Assembly: GCA_012800145.1 (NCBI GenBank)
Contig: JAAZJW010000232.1
Location: 1 to 8,255 of the forward strand
Source of the DNA: Clostridiales bacterium
GTDB taxonomy: Bacteria > Bacillota > Clostridia > Peptostreptococcales > Natronincolaceae
Reading direction: 5' to 3'
Length of the DNA stretch: 8,255 nt
Part shown: in pieces, positions 1 to 6,561 of the stretch
How positions within the stretch are numbered: the first letter of the stretch is position 1
Layout: each line of letters starts with the position of its first letter
The notes under the pieces: generated by a model
What the model was told of the DNA's origin: nothing
Seen by the model: the letters and a program-made list of their open reading frames with translations, nothing else
Database searches by the model: none
Position numbers and translations under genes: made by a program

Positions 1-97
1 ACCTTTCAAATATTTATGTATTACAATGTGAACCGCTTTTGAAATTTTGCCATGGTTCCCAACGACCTGCGTCCCCTTGTCCCGTGCCTTTCTTTAA

Positions 98-130
98 TGT
101 GACAAATTGGGTACGTCCCCTTTTGTCACA
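98..130. repeat. Hairpin-forming inverted repeat downstream of leuA
   Basis: Perfect 9-bp arms TGTGACAAA (98-106) and TTTGTCACA (122-130) enclose a 15-nt loop that itself contains GGG and CCC able to pair, giving a nested hairpin. The arms and the GGGTACGTCCCC core look like the short palindromic repeats scattered between genes in many clostridia; that link is from memory, and only one clear copy is in this window. It lies about 80 nt past the leuA stop. Neither side has a T-run, so it is not a standard intrinsic terminator, although it could protect the 3' end of the leuA message. The rest of 1-208 holds no gene that I can support. Confidence 0.7.
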
Positions 131-208
131 AGCCTGGCCAACTGACCCCTGACCAACCGACCAACTGAATATTATCAGACTATTGTTCAACTACTATTTA
201 TGGTTCAC

Positions 209-1708
209 CTAACATATCCTATTAACCGCATCAATATACGCATTTATACTTGCCTCAATAACGTCTATGCTCACGCCCCTCCCTAAATAATGATTACCTT
301 TGTATCTGAGTTTCACAGTTGCAAAACCCAAAGCATCTGTTCCTTCAGTTACCGATTGGAGAGAAAAATCCTCAAGCAAAATATCCTTATCCAGACATTT
401 TTCTATTGCACTGAATGCGGCATCTATAGGACCGCTGGCAAACGATATCCCCTCTTTGTCTTCACCGTCTATATTCAATACAACCGATGCGGTTGTTGTA
501 ATTGTATTTCCCGCATTTATTACAAATCTGTTCAGTTTATACCTGGCATCTTCACCAGCAATTCCCTTGGTCAAAATTGCTCCTATGTCCCTATCGAATA
601 CTTCCCTTTTCTGGTCCGCCAGCGCCTTGAATTTTTCAAAAGCTTCATTCAGTTCTTCTTCCGTAAGATCATAACCCATGGATTCTACCTTGTCTTTGAA
701 TGCATGGCGCCCCGAATGTTTACCGAGCACCAATTTGCTGGCTGTTAGACCTACAGACTCGGGAGTCATTATTTCATATGTCTCCCTTTTAGCCAGTACA
801 CCGTGTTGATGTATCCCAGATTCATGCGCAAAGGCATTAGCACCCACAATAGCCTTGTTCGGCTGAACATGAACCCCCGTTATTCCGCTGAGCAGGTTAC
901 TTGTTTTCACTATTTCTTTGGTGTTTATGTTAAAATCAATACCGTATATGTCCCGTCTTACGTCCAGGGCCATTACCACTTCTTCCAGCGCCGCATTTCC
1001 CGCCCTTTCTCCTATTCCATTGATAGTGCATTCGAGCTGTGTCGCTCCCGCTCTCACCGCGGCCAATGTATTGGCCGCCGCCAACCCTAAATCGTCATGG
1101 CAATGCACGGAGATTTGCACCGTATCTAAATACCTTGATTTACCCCTTATTTCCATGATAAAATCATAGAATTCGTTGGGCATGGCATAGCCTACCGTAT
1201 CGGGAATATTTATAATTTTTGCTCCCGCTGTGATCACCCTATCGAATATTTCCGCTAAAAATCCCGGTTCACTCCTGGTTGCATCCTCGGCGGAGAATTC
1301 TATTTCGGGACAAAAATTTGCCGCATATTTTACCATTTCCTCCGCCATCTGTACCACTTCGTCAGGTTTCTTTTTTAATTTATATTCCATATGAATCGGT
1401 GAGGTGGCTAAAAATATATGAATTCTTGGCTTTGCCGCTCCCTTTACCGCTTCCCATGCTCTGTCTATATCACCCTTTACAGCTCTCGCCAGTACCGCTA
1501 CAGTGGAATTTTTTATTTCGTTGGCTATAACCTGAACCGATTCGAAATCCCCATCCGATGCCGCTGCAAATCCGGCCTCGATGACGTCTACCCCCAGCCT
1601 TTCTAACTGTTTGGCTAAAATTAATTTCTCCCTCTTGTTCATACTGCAGCCCGGTGACTGCTCCCCATCCCTCAAGGTCGTATCAAAAAAACTTATTATC
1701 TTACCCAT
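209..1708 (-). CDS. leuA: 2-isopropylmalate synthase
   Basis: Catalyses the first committed step of leucine synthesis in the cytoplasm: acetyl-CoA plus 2-oxoisovalerate gives 2-isopropylmalate. From the start chosen here it has 499 residues, normal for the family. The HMGL-like TIM barrel covers about residues 4-270. It carries DTTLRDGEQSPG (9-20) with catalytic Arg13 and metal ligand Asp14, the HCHDD motif (His202 and His204) and GIGERAGNA (about 231-239, metal ligand Asn238). HESGIHQHG follows at 295-303. Residues from about 370 form the C-terminal regulatory domain, with GPIDAAFSAIEK near 426 and the conserved GRGVSIDVIEAS segment near the end, the part through which leucine inhibits the enzyme in this family. 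The longest frame begins at TTG (1714), but GGAGG lies only 1 nt from that TTG and 7 nt from the ATG at 1708, so ATG is preferred. A leucine T-box lies upstream. Homocitrate or citramalate synthase is less likely given the C-terminal domain and the leucine specifier. Confidence 0.95.
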   Translation of the reverse strand: MGKIISFFDTTLRDGEQSPGCSMNKREKLILAKQLERLGVDVIEAGFAAASDGDFESVQVIANEIKNSTVAVLARAVKGDIDRAWEAVKGAAKPRIHIFLATSPIHMEYKLKKKPDEVVQMAEEMVKYAANFCPEIEFSAEDATRSEPGFLAEIFDRVITAGAKIINIPDTVGYAMPNEFYDFIMEIRGKSRYLDTVQISVHCHDDLGLAAANTLAAVRAGATQLECTINGIGERAGNAALEEVVMALDVRRDIYGIDFNINTKEIVKTSNLLSGITGVHVQPNKAIVGANAFAHESGIHQHGVLAKRETYEIMTPESVGLTASKLVLGKHSGRHAFKDKVESMGYDLTEEELNEAFEKFKALADQKREVFDRDIGAILTKGIAGEDARYKLNRFVINAGNTITTTASVVLNIDGEDKEGISFASGPIDAAFSAIEKCLDKDILLEDFSLQSVTEGTDALGFATVKLRYKGNHYLGRGVSIDVIEASINAYIDAVNRIC

Positions 1709-1715
1709 TTCCAAT

Positions 1716-1720
1716 CCTCC
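1716..1720 (-). promoter_or_regulatory. Ribosome binding site of leuA (decides the start)
   Basis: GGAGG, within a longer GGGGGAGG run, lies 7 nt before ATG 1708 and 1 nt before TTG 1714. The spacing makes the ATG the functional start and shortens the longest frame by two residues. Confidence 0.85.
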
Positions 1721-1730
1721 CCCTTTGAAC

Positions 1731-1755
1731 GATTGTTGAACCGTTGAACCGTTGT
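1731..1755. repeat. Short tandem GTTGAACC repeat
   Basis: Two exact 8-bp units, GTTGAACC (1735-1742 and 1743-1750), are flanked by partial units (GATT before, GTTGTTAA after). They lie just upstream of the leuA ribosome binding site, inside the transcribed leader. The array is too short to be a CRISPR and no function is evident. Confidence 0.6.
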
Positions 1756-1801
1756 TAAATCATCGTTAAAAATATGTGTCCTAATTTAAGTAGACATATT
1801 G

Positions 1802-1863
1802 CGCAGTCAAACACTACAAATTTGTTCACTCCCTTTGGTCGTGCAAATTTGGTGTTTGTTGCG
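1802..1863. repeat. Imperfect inverted repeat in the leuA leader
   Basis: The left arm begins CGCA and continues CAAACACTACAAATTTG (about 1808-1824). The right arm is CAAATTTGGTGTTTG (1844-1858) followed by TTGCG. They pair with a 2-nt bulge near the middle. The 19-nt loop has its own CAC/GTG ends, so a nested hairpin is possible. In the leuA transcript it would follow the T-box terminator and the 1867-1985 repeat. There is no U-run after it, so termination is unlikely. A weaker AT-only inverted repeat (AATATGT 1771-1777, ACATATT 1794-1800) lies closer to leuA. Confidence 0.65.
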
Positions 1864-1866
1864 TTT

Positions 1867-1985
1867 GACCTACCATCGATCCAACACTCAAGCCTTTTAA
1901 AGCTGGAATTTACTGCTTGTTGATATCTCTACTAAACTGAAGGTATTCTGTTTATCGTTAACTGAGTGTCGGATCGGGTTAGGTC
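1867..1985. repeat. 119-bp element with inverted ends between the T-box and leuA
   Basis: The two ends are inverted copies of about 26 bp with a few mismatches: GACCTACCATCGATCCAACA from 1867, and GACCTAACCCGATCCGACAC read inward on the minus strand from 1985. Both continue into ACTCA-type sequence. The right end stops 2 nt from the U-run of the T-box terminator. The inner boundary CCGACACTCAGTTA is shared with the repeat at 5360-5450, so both probably belong to one dispersed family. There is no open reading frame and no obvious target-site duplication. It may be a small non-autonomous mobile element or a long leader hairpin; the sequence cannot tell which. Confidence 0.7.
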
Positions 1986-2265
1986 ATAAAAAATCCCTCG
2001 TCTCTATAAGTATCAACTTATAGGGACGAAGGATCTTATCTTCGTGTTACCACCCTAATTCGCAGTAAACTGCCTCTTCCCGGACTATCATCCGATATCT
2101 ATGTAACGGTAGAACCCGTCCCGACCTACTTATGTATATGTTCAGTCGAGAAGCTCAGAAGCTAGTATTATATACCCCCTGCTGCTGATTCACACCACCC
2201 ATCAGCTCTCTGGAAACAAGGTATCGGTACCTTTCCCTTCATCATCGCTTTTTAACTTGTAATTA
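1986..2265 (-). promoter_or_regulatory. Leucine-specific T-box riboswitch leader of leuA
   Basis: A complete T-box leader read on the minus strand. The 5' side of Stem I has AAGC-GATGAT-GAAG (2250-2237), which pairs with CTTC-TGA-GCTT (about 2161-2150) around a kink-turn. The apical arm is GCTGAT...ATCAGC (2206-2184) with the usual GGTGGTGTG loop. The specifier triplet just above the CTTC helix, separated by a conserved purine, is CUA (2165-2163), a leucine codon. Stem III is ACGGG-TTCTA-CCGT (about 2119-2105). The T-box AGGGTGGTAACACG (2056-2043) offers UGGU, suited to a tRNA with discriminator A, as tRNA-Leu has. The antiterminator forms when AGGG and ACGAAG pair with CTTCGT and CCCT just downstream. 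Uncharged tRNA-Leu should stabilise it and allow leuA transcription. Confidence 0.93.
1988..2034 (-). terminator. T-box intrinsic terminator (attenuator)
   Basis: An 18-bp stem with two mismatches (arms 2034-2017 and 2010-1993) has a 6-nt loop and is followed by six U (1993-1988, the first also closing the stem). Its 5' arm contains CTTCGTCCCT, which also pairs with the T-box segment, so terminator and antiterminator exclude each other. Confidence 0.92.
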
Positions 2266-2271
2266 AAATTG

Positions 2272-2301
2272 ATTATATATTCGATGTTATATAATTGTCA
2301 A
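2272..2301 (-). promoter_or_regulatory. Consensus promoter of the leuA T-box transcript
   Basis: On the minus strand a perfect -35 TTGACA (2301-2296) and a perfect -10 TATAAT (2277-2272) are separated by 18 bp. Transcription should start near 2265, a few bases before Stem I of the T-box. A fully consensus housekeeping promoter fits control by attenuation rather than by an activator. Confidence 0.88.
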
Positions 2302-2373
2302 GCATTTTTCGAATTTTTTGTGGTTATCTTGTGATAATATCTCCTCAAATTAGCTTAATACTATGAATATATT

Positions 2374-2401
2374 TTGAAAATTCAACTTTGTAACATATAA
2401 T
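2374..2401 (+). promoter_or_regulatory. Candidate promoter of the hemolysin III-family gene
   Basis: TTGAAA (2374-2379) and TATAAT (2396-2401) with a 16-bp spacer, giving a 5' untranslated region of about 100 nt. The surrounding DNA is very AT-rich and a second TATAAT occurs at 2415-2420, so a chance match is possible. It points away from the leuA promoter, about 70 bp away. Confidence 0.55.
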
Positions 2402-2508
2402 ATCAAATATAGGATATAATTGTTAGATAGACATAATAATTTAATTTCCATCAAGCTTACTAACTCTCGAAATGTTATAAAAATAAATATAAAAGAACAG
2501 GTGATAAA

Positions 2509-3177
2509 ATGAATAATAGCACCAAGGAATCAACACCGCGCAAGAGATACACCGTTAAGGAAGAAATAGCCAACAGCATAACACACGGTATTGGCATATT
2601 GTTCGGAATTACGGCGTTAACAGTTTTACTCACTTTTTCCATTCAAAAGAAAGAGGTTATATCCATAGTATCCTTCAGTATTTACGGTCTGTGTATAATA
2701 CTGATGTATCTGTTTTCCACCCTGTACCACAGCATTTCCAACCAAAGAACGAAAAAAATATTACGAGTATTTGACCATTCATCCATATACCTGTTTATTG
2801 CCGGAACCTATACACCCATTGCTCTTCTTTCAATGAAAGGATACCTGAGAATCATCATTTTGGCAGCCGTATGGTCTATCGCGGCATTCGGTGTGGTATT
2901 CAAGATAACCACCCATTCCAAAATGGATCGGTTCAGAAAGCTGTCCCTGGCATTATACCTGGGCATGGGCTGGATTGCGGTATTTACCATAAAACCGGTA
3001 ATCGCAGCGACATCTGCAAGATTTTTTGCATGGATTTTAGGTGGTGGCTTGATGTATACACTGGGAACCATATTTTATAGTATTAAGGAATTGCCTTATA
3101 GCCATGCGATTTGGCATGTGTTTGTTTTAGGTGCCAGCATAATTCATTTTCTGGGCATATTTTTGCATTTAGTTTGA
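2509..3177 (+). CDS. Hemolysin III / PAQR-family integral membrane protein
   Basis: A 222-residue protein with about seven membrane segments, typical in length for bacterial HlyIII (YqfA-like) members of the PAQR superfamily. Family marks are EEIANSITHGIG (18-29), the S-x3-H pair in FSTLYHS (Ser70, His74), DHSSIYLFIAGTYTP (89-103) with Asp89, and the C-terminal H-x3-H in SHAIWHVFV (His199, His203). In PAQR proteins such His and Asp residues bind zinc and suggest a lipid-hydrolase-like site; haemolytic activity has been claimed for only a few members. The ATG start has AGGTGAT (2499-2505), a good match to the extended anti-Shine-Dalgarno sequence. It stands alone: divergent from leuA, convergent with the MATE gene and closed by a bidirectional terminator. 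Its role in the cell is unknown. Confidence 0.92.
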   Translation: MNNSTKESTPRKRYTVKEEIANSITHGIGILFGITALTVLLTFSIQKKEVISIVSFSIYGLCIILMYLFSTLYHSISNQRTKKILRVFDHSSIYLFIAGTYTPIALLSMKGYLRIIILAAVWSIAAFGVVFKITTHSKMDRFRKLSLALYLGMGWIAVFTIKPVIAATSARFFAWILGGGLMYTLGTIFYSIKELPYSHAIWHVFVLGASIIHFLGIFLHLV

Positions 3178-3180
3178 TAA

Positions 3181-3208
3181 AAAGGATAGGCAAATCAGCC
3201 TATCCTTT
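3181..3208. terminator. Bidirectional terminator between the hemolysin III and MATE genes
   Basis: A perfect 11-bp stem (AAAGGATAGGC 3181-3191, GCCTATCCTTT 3198-3208) with a 6-nt loop. The minus-strand transcript ends in a run of U (CCTTTTTAT) and the plus-strand one in CCTTTTAAAA. It lies 3 nt after the hemolysin III stop and 37 nt past the MATE stop, so it can end both convergent transcripts, and it is stronger for the MATE direction. Confidence 0.85.
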
Positions 3209-3245
3209 TAAAATCCTAGGTTTTTAATAATTAAATAACAAAAAG

Positions 3246-4598
3246 TTATTGTGGTGCAATTTTCTTGTCATATATATATCTGAGAAATATAACACTCAAT
3301 GCGAGGGATATTATTTCGGCTATTGGAAATGACAACCATATCAGATCTATGTTCCCGAACAAAGACAATATATGTGCGGCGGGTAACAGCACCACCAATT
3401 GCCTTGAAACAGCAGTGAGCAAACTCAGCAGAGCATTACCAAAGGCCTGAAATACCGCACTCGTCACAACACTGATACCTGCAAAAATATAACTTAAACT
3501 GATAATACGTAAGGCTGGAATTCCAATGCTGAGCATATCTTCCGATGCATTAAAGGGTGCCAGTATCTTTTCAGGCAATATCTGAATCAAAATCAAGCCG
3601 AAAATCATAATACAGAAGGCATAGACAATGCTCAATTTAATAGTCCTGATAAGCCTCCCCTTGTTCCCTGCCCCATAATTGTAAGCGATAATAGGAACCA
3701 TACCGTTGTTTAGACCAAAAACCGGCATAAATATAAAGCTTTGCAATTTAAAATATATTCCGAAAACAGCAATAGCTGTGGAAGAATATCCCTTCAAAAT
3801 ATTGTTCATTCCGTAAGTAGTGATGGAAATAATAGCCATCATGGCCATAGAAGGAATACCTACAGAATAGATATCCTTGATAACCCTCAAATTAGGCCTA
3901 AAGCCCTTCAGCCTTATACTGATTTCCCCATTCACTTTAAAATTAAAAACGATAACCAGGGTAGCCGCCGTTATCTGCCCGATAACTGTTGCGATGGCCG
4001 CTCCCGCCGTTCCCATTGCAGGCATTCCGAAATATCCGAATATCAAAATAGGGTCAAGAATAATATTTACAATGGCACCTACTCCTTGTGAAATCATTGT
4101 ATAAAGGGTTTTCCCGGTAGACAGCAACAGCCGTTCGAATACAATATGAACAAATCTACAAATAGACCCTATACAAATAATACTTAAATAGGAGACGCCA
4201 TATTCTATGATTTCCGCATCATCGATCTGGAATGTAAAATAAGACCTGGAGAAAAAGAGACCAAACACCAAAAATAAGACATAACTGACTAATCCCAGCA
4301 ATATACCATTGTTAGCCAGGTTATTGGCCTTTTGAATATCCCCTTCCCCAAGGGCTCTGGAAAGAAAAGCGTTAATTCCCACGCCGGTTCCCACAGCAAT
4401 AGCGATTATGAGGTTCTGCACGGGAAAAACCAAGGTAACCGCGGTCAATGCATTTTCACTGACCTGGGCCACAAATATACTGTCTACCACGTTGTAAAGT
4501 GCTTCCACCAACATGGATATCATGATGGGTAAAGACATATTTATCAATAATTTTTCAACGGGCATAATACCCATTTTGTTTTCTTCTGTTTGTACCAT
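3246..4598 (-). CDS. MATE family efflux transporter
   Basis: A 450-residue protein with about twelve hydrophobic segments in two similar halves, the standard MATE length and layout. The N-terminal part MPVEKLLINMSLPIMISML and ALYNVVDSIFVAQ, the segment TGVGINAFLSRALGEGD, and GLNNGMVPIIAYNYGAG in the second half are family signatures. Such proteins export organic cations or drugs in exchange for Na+ or H+ across the cytoplasmic membrane; the substrate cannot be read from the sequence. The ATG has AAAGGAG (4610-4604) at 5-nt spacing, which supports it over the internal Met9. It starts 22 nt after the lipoprotein gene, with no terminator between, so the two are probably co-transcribed. It ends at the bidirectional terminator. 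Confidence 0.93.
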   Translation of the reverse strand: MVQTEENKMGIMPVEKLLINMSLPIMISMLVEALYNVVDSIFVAQVSENALTAVTLVFPVQNLIIAIAVGTGVGINAFLSRALGEGDIQKANNLANNGILLGLVSYVLFLVFGLFFSRSYFTFQIDDAEIIEYGVSYLSIICIGSICRFVHIVFERLLLSTGKTLYTMISQGVGAIVNIILDPILIFGYFGMPAMGTAGAAIATVIGQITAATLVIVFNFKVNGEISIRLKGFRPNLRVIKDIYSVGIPSMAMMAIISITTYGMNNILKGYSSTAIAVFGIYFKLQSFIFMPVFGLNNGMVPIIAYNYGAGNKGRLIRTIKLSIVYAFCIMIFGLILIQILPEKILAPFNASEDMLSIGIPALRIISLSYIFAGISVVTSAVFQAFGNALLSLLTAVSRQLVVLLPAAHILSLFGNIDLIWLSFPIAEIISLALSVIFLRYIYDKKIAPQ

Positions 4599-4620
4599 TT
4601 TTGCTCCTTTGCTGTACTAT

Positions 4621-5169
4621 CTATTCAGTAATTGCGGCATATTCAATGGAAACTACTTTATCATCTTCAACTAAAAACGAAATTTTGGATTTATCTAACT
4701 CATATGTGTACATACCTGAACTCTTGGTATGATTATCACCATATATCAATAGGACATCATCTAAACCGCAATATAAATAGATGCCTTCTTTAGTAGAAAC
4801 ACTGTCGTCTAAAAATATGACAGATGCCACATGGTCCACCCCATCTATTTCGTATGTATGGAGCTCAAACCCGCCATATGTATAAATTTTGTCTAGTCCT
4901 CCAAATGCACAACTTTCTGCTTCAAAATAGTCTATATATTCTCCCAAGTTTTCCAAGATGGGATCTGCCTTCCCATTCATGGCAACTTTAGTACCGTTAT
5001 ATTCAAATACATAACCCTCGGAGTTTTCATCATTGTCCGATTTTTCGGCAAATTCCACCGGTATGCTGTTGTCTTTATTGTCATCTAAATCCTTTGATGT
5101 ATTTTCCTTACCGCCACAACCGGTCAACAGCAAGATTAACATGATTAACAACAAACCTGTTCTTTTCAT
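4621..5169 (-). CDS. Putative lipoprotein of unknown function
   Basis: A 182-residue protein with a lipoprotein signal: MKR, a hydrophobic stretch (5-15) and the lipobox LTGC with Cys18, so the mature protein should be anchored to the outer face of the membrane. Residues 19-52 are a polar, Asp/Asn/Glu-rich linker. Residues 53-182 look like a compact beta-rich domain, including FEYNGTKVAMNG (55-66) and ESCAFGGLDKIYTYGG (85-100) with a single Cys87. A later GLDDVLLIYG...YTYELDKSKISFLVEDDKV pattern resembles small beta-alpha-beta secreted domains of the SmpA/BLIP type; that resemblance is only impressionistic. I do not recognise a named family, but I recall similar proteins beside MBOAT/SGNH genes in clostridia. 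It lies downstream of that pair across a repeat element and just ahead of the MATE gene. The start ATG has a G-rich GGGGGAA upstream, an imperfect ribosome binding site. Confidence 0.85.
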   Translation of the reverse strand: MKRTGLLLIMLILLLTGCGGKENTSKDLDDNKDNSIPVEFAEKSDNDENSEGYVFEYNGTKVAMNGKADPILENLGEYIDYFEAESCAFGGLDKIYTYGGFELHTYEIDGVDHVASVIFLDDSVSTKEGIYLYCGLDDVLLIYGDNHTKSSGMYTYELDKSKISFLVEDDKVVSIEYAAITE

Positions 5170-5281
5170 TGTTATTTCCCCCGTTCAAAAATATAGTCAT
5201 AACAATTAAAACATGCAGATACACTAAAAATTCTAAATCGAGTTGTTGCCATAGAGCCTTGCATTTTCGCCATTGTTATGA

Positions 5282-5475
5282 GATTCCCACATTTTTGTCA
5301 TCCTGAGACGAGCAGGATAAGTTTTCTGACCCACGAAGGATCTAAAAACGGGATTCTTCCCGACACTCAGTTACCGGTTTAAATAAATCTGTCATAATGA
5401 TTTAAATAACAGTAACTGCGAAAGGGGCTTATTAAAAACCTGAGTGTTGGGTCAGAATGACAGAAAGCGGGAATC
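5282..5475. repeat. 194-bp dispersed repeat with inverted ends (MITE-like)
   Basis: The left end, GATTCCCACATTTTTGTCAT from 5282 continuing to 5306, and the right end, GATTCCCGCTTTCTGTCATT read inward from 5475 to 5452, are 24-25 bp inverted copies with a few differences and one indel. Inside is a second inverted pair, CCGACACTCAG (5360-5370) and CTGAGTGTTGG (5440-5450), related to the element at 1867-1985. The left part also holds GTCATCCTGAG and CGAAGGATCT, which resemble a common intergenic repeat in Firmicutes. No open reading frame or target duplication is seen. It occupies most of the 307-bp gap between the SGNH-like and lipoprotein genes; the remaining 5170-5281 is AT-rich, and I see no convincing promoter in it. 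Confidence 0.75.
5360..5450. repeat. Inner inverted repeat related to the leuA leader element
   Basis: CCGACACTCAGTTA at the left and CTGAGTGTTGG at the right bound about 70 bp of AT-rich DNA. The leuA leader element has the same boundary words (1962-1972 with flanks, and 1881-1891) around a similar-length core with patchy similarity. This suggests two diverged copies of one module, here nested inside a larger repeat. Confidence 0.6.
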
Positions 5476-5476
5476 G

Positions 5477-6550
5477 TTACGGTGCCTGCGTACCAACAGT
5501 TTTCAGGCGTCCATATTTCTCAATCTCCCTATATTGATTTTCCTTTACTTTATAATAAAAGTCAACCTTCTCTTGCCATATCTCGCTAAGCACCTTATCA
5601 TCCCTTCTATCCTTTATCTGATAGTTTTCACTCAGAATTTTACCAAAATAGACCGACAGTTTTTCCGCTCCCGATACATTCAAATGCAACCCGGCATCGT
5701 AGGTATCTTCATCGAAATCGATGCCCACCTCTTCAATCAATTTCAGAAAATTAATATATTGCAAATCATGTTTTTCCGCGTATTGCACCATCTGGGTTTC
5801 CCATTCATCGTACCAATAAGGATATAAGCTGGGCGCCTTAATTAATATTAACTCAATATTATTTTCCTTGCATAGATTTACAATACCATCGAGATAGTAA
5901 TAAGCCCTTACTCCAAGTCGGTAATCAGGCAGTTTTTTCCCGACAGGGATGGAACCCACAGGCTTGACATCGGCCCTCATATAGTATCCATTATGAAACA
6001 TTTTGTCCTTTTCCTTGTACATATATTGAAAATCCTCTTTTGTCAATTCACTCCATCTCGAGTGGTATCTCAACAATGGAAATAGGTAATCTATCAGATT
6101 TTCATCTTCCAGCATAGACGCCTTTATGGATTTCAATTTTGAAAAGGACATCTTCATACCGTCCAGCGCCAAGCGATTATAGGCCTCTTTTTGCGGTTCA
6201 TCGTATTTCATCGCCAAAACATTAAAAACTACTATTTCAGGTTTTTCATATTTCAAGGTTTCTTCTAACAAGTAATATGATTGCCAAATCAACTGCTGGG
6301 CACTGCCGCGAATATAGCTGGTAATGCCGTATTCCTCCCAAAGAGTAATGGGAGAAAAACTCTCGTATACCTCGCAATCCCCGACAAATATCACATCATG
6401 GTTTCCTTTTTCACCATAATATTCTTCAATTAGGGAGCCTTCCGCTACTACAGATACATATTTAGGCATCAGTAATCTCTGTAATAAATGAAGACTTACC
6501 AATACAATACATATTACCACAAAAACAATAAAAAATCTTTCCCTTTTCAT
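5477..6550 (-). CDS. SGNH-like (DltD/AlgJ-type) extracytoplasmic protein, MBOAT partner
   Basis: A 357-residue protein with one N-terminal membrane segment (about 6-27) and the rest predicted outside. Block I of the SGNH fold is FVGDCEVYESFSP (55-67), with Cys59 where the nucleophilic Ser usually sits. RGSAQQ (81-86) is the block II glycine region, and FNVL with Asn110 is a candidate block III. DAGLHLN (285-291) supplies the Asp285 and His289 of the catalytic triad. In the AlgI/AlgJ, PatA/PatB and DltB/DltD systems such proteins transfer an acyl group to a polysaccharide, peptidoglycan or teichoic acid; the acceptor here is unknown. The start ATG lies 9 nt after the MBOAT gene, and its AGGGTGAT ribosome site overlaps the MBOAT TAG stop, which implies translational coupling. 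Its TAA stop is one base from a repeat element. No dltA or dltC is present, so D-alanylation is not supported. Confidence 0.88.
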   Translation of the reverse strand: MKRERFFIVFVVICIVLVSLHLLQRLLMPKYVSVVAEGSLIEEYYGEKGNHDVIFVGDCEVYESFSPITLWEEYGITSYIRGSAQQLIWQSYYLLEETLKYEKPEIVVFNVLAMKYDEPQKEAYNRLALDGMKMSFSKLKSIKASMLEDENLIDYLFPLLRYHSRWSELTKEDFQYMYKEKDKMFHNGYYMRADVKPVGSIPVGKKLPDYRLGVRAYYYLDGIVNLCKENNIELILIKAPSLYPYWYDEWETQMVQYAEKHDLQYINFLKLIEEVGIDFDEDTYDAGLHLNVSGAEKLSVYFGKILSENYQIKDRRDDKVLSEIWQEKVDFYYKVKENQYREIEKYGRLKTVGTQAP

Positions 6551-6553
6551 AAC

Positions 6554-6561
6554 ATCACCCT
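6554..6561 (-). promoter_or_regulatory. Ribosome binding site overlapping the MBOAT stop codon
   Basis: AGGGTGAT overlaps the TAG stop of the MBOAT gene (6562-6560) and sits a few bases before the SGNH-like ATG (6550). The overlap suggests coupled translation and a fixed ratio of the two proteins. Confidence 0.7.

Noticed and set aside
98..130. Intrinsic terminator for leuA
   Set aside because: It forms a good hairpin, but no T-run follows on either strand.
290..1606. Plus-strand open frames opposite leuA
   Set aside because: They are antisense shadows of a well-supported gene, with no ribosome binding sites and no recognisable protein features.
1709..1714. TTG start for leuA two codons upstream of the ATG
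   Set aside because: GGAGG would be only 1 nt from the TTG, but it is 7 nt from the ATG at 1708.
1731..1755. CRISPR-like array
   Set aside because: Only two exact 8-bp units without spacers, and no cas genes.
2160..2170. Tyrosine (UAC) or threonine (ACU) reading of the T-box specifier
   Set aside because: The triplet one purine away from the CTTC helix is CUA, which agrees with the neighbouring leuA and with UGGU in the T-box.
3246..5169. Lipoprotein and MATE genes as a defence or toxin-export system
   Set aside because: The MATE protein is an ordinary efflux type and the lipoprotein shows no toxin, immunity or nuclease motif.
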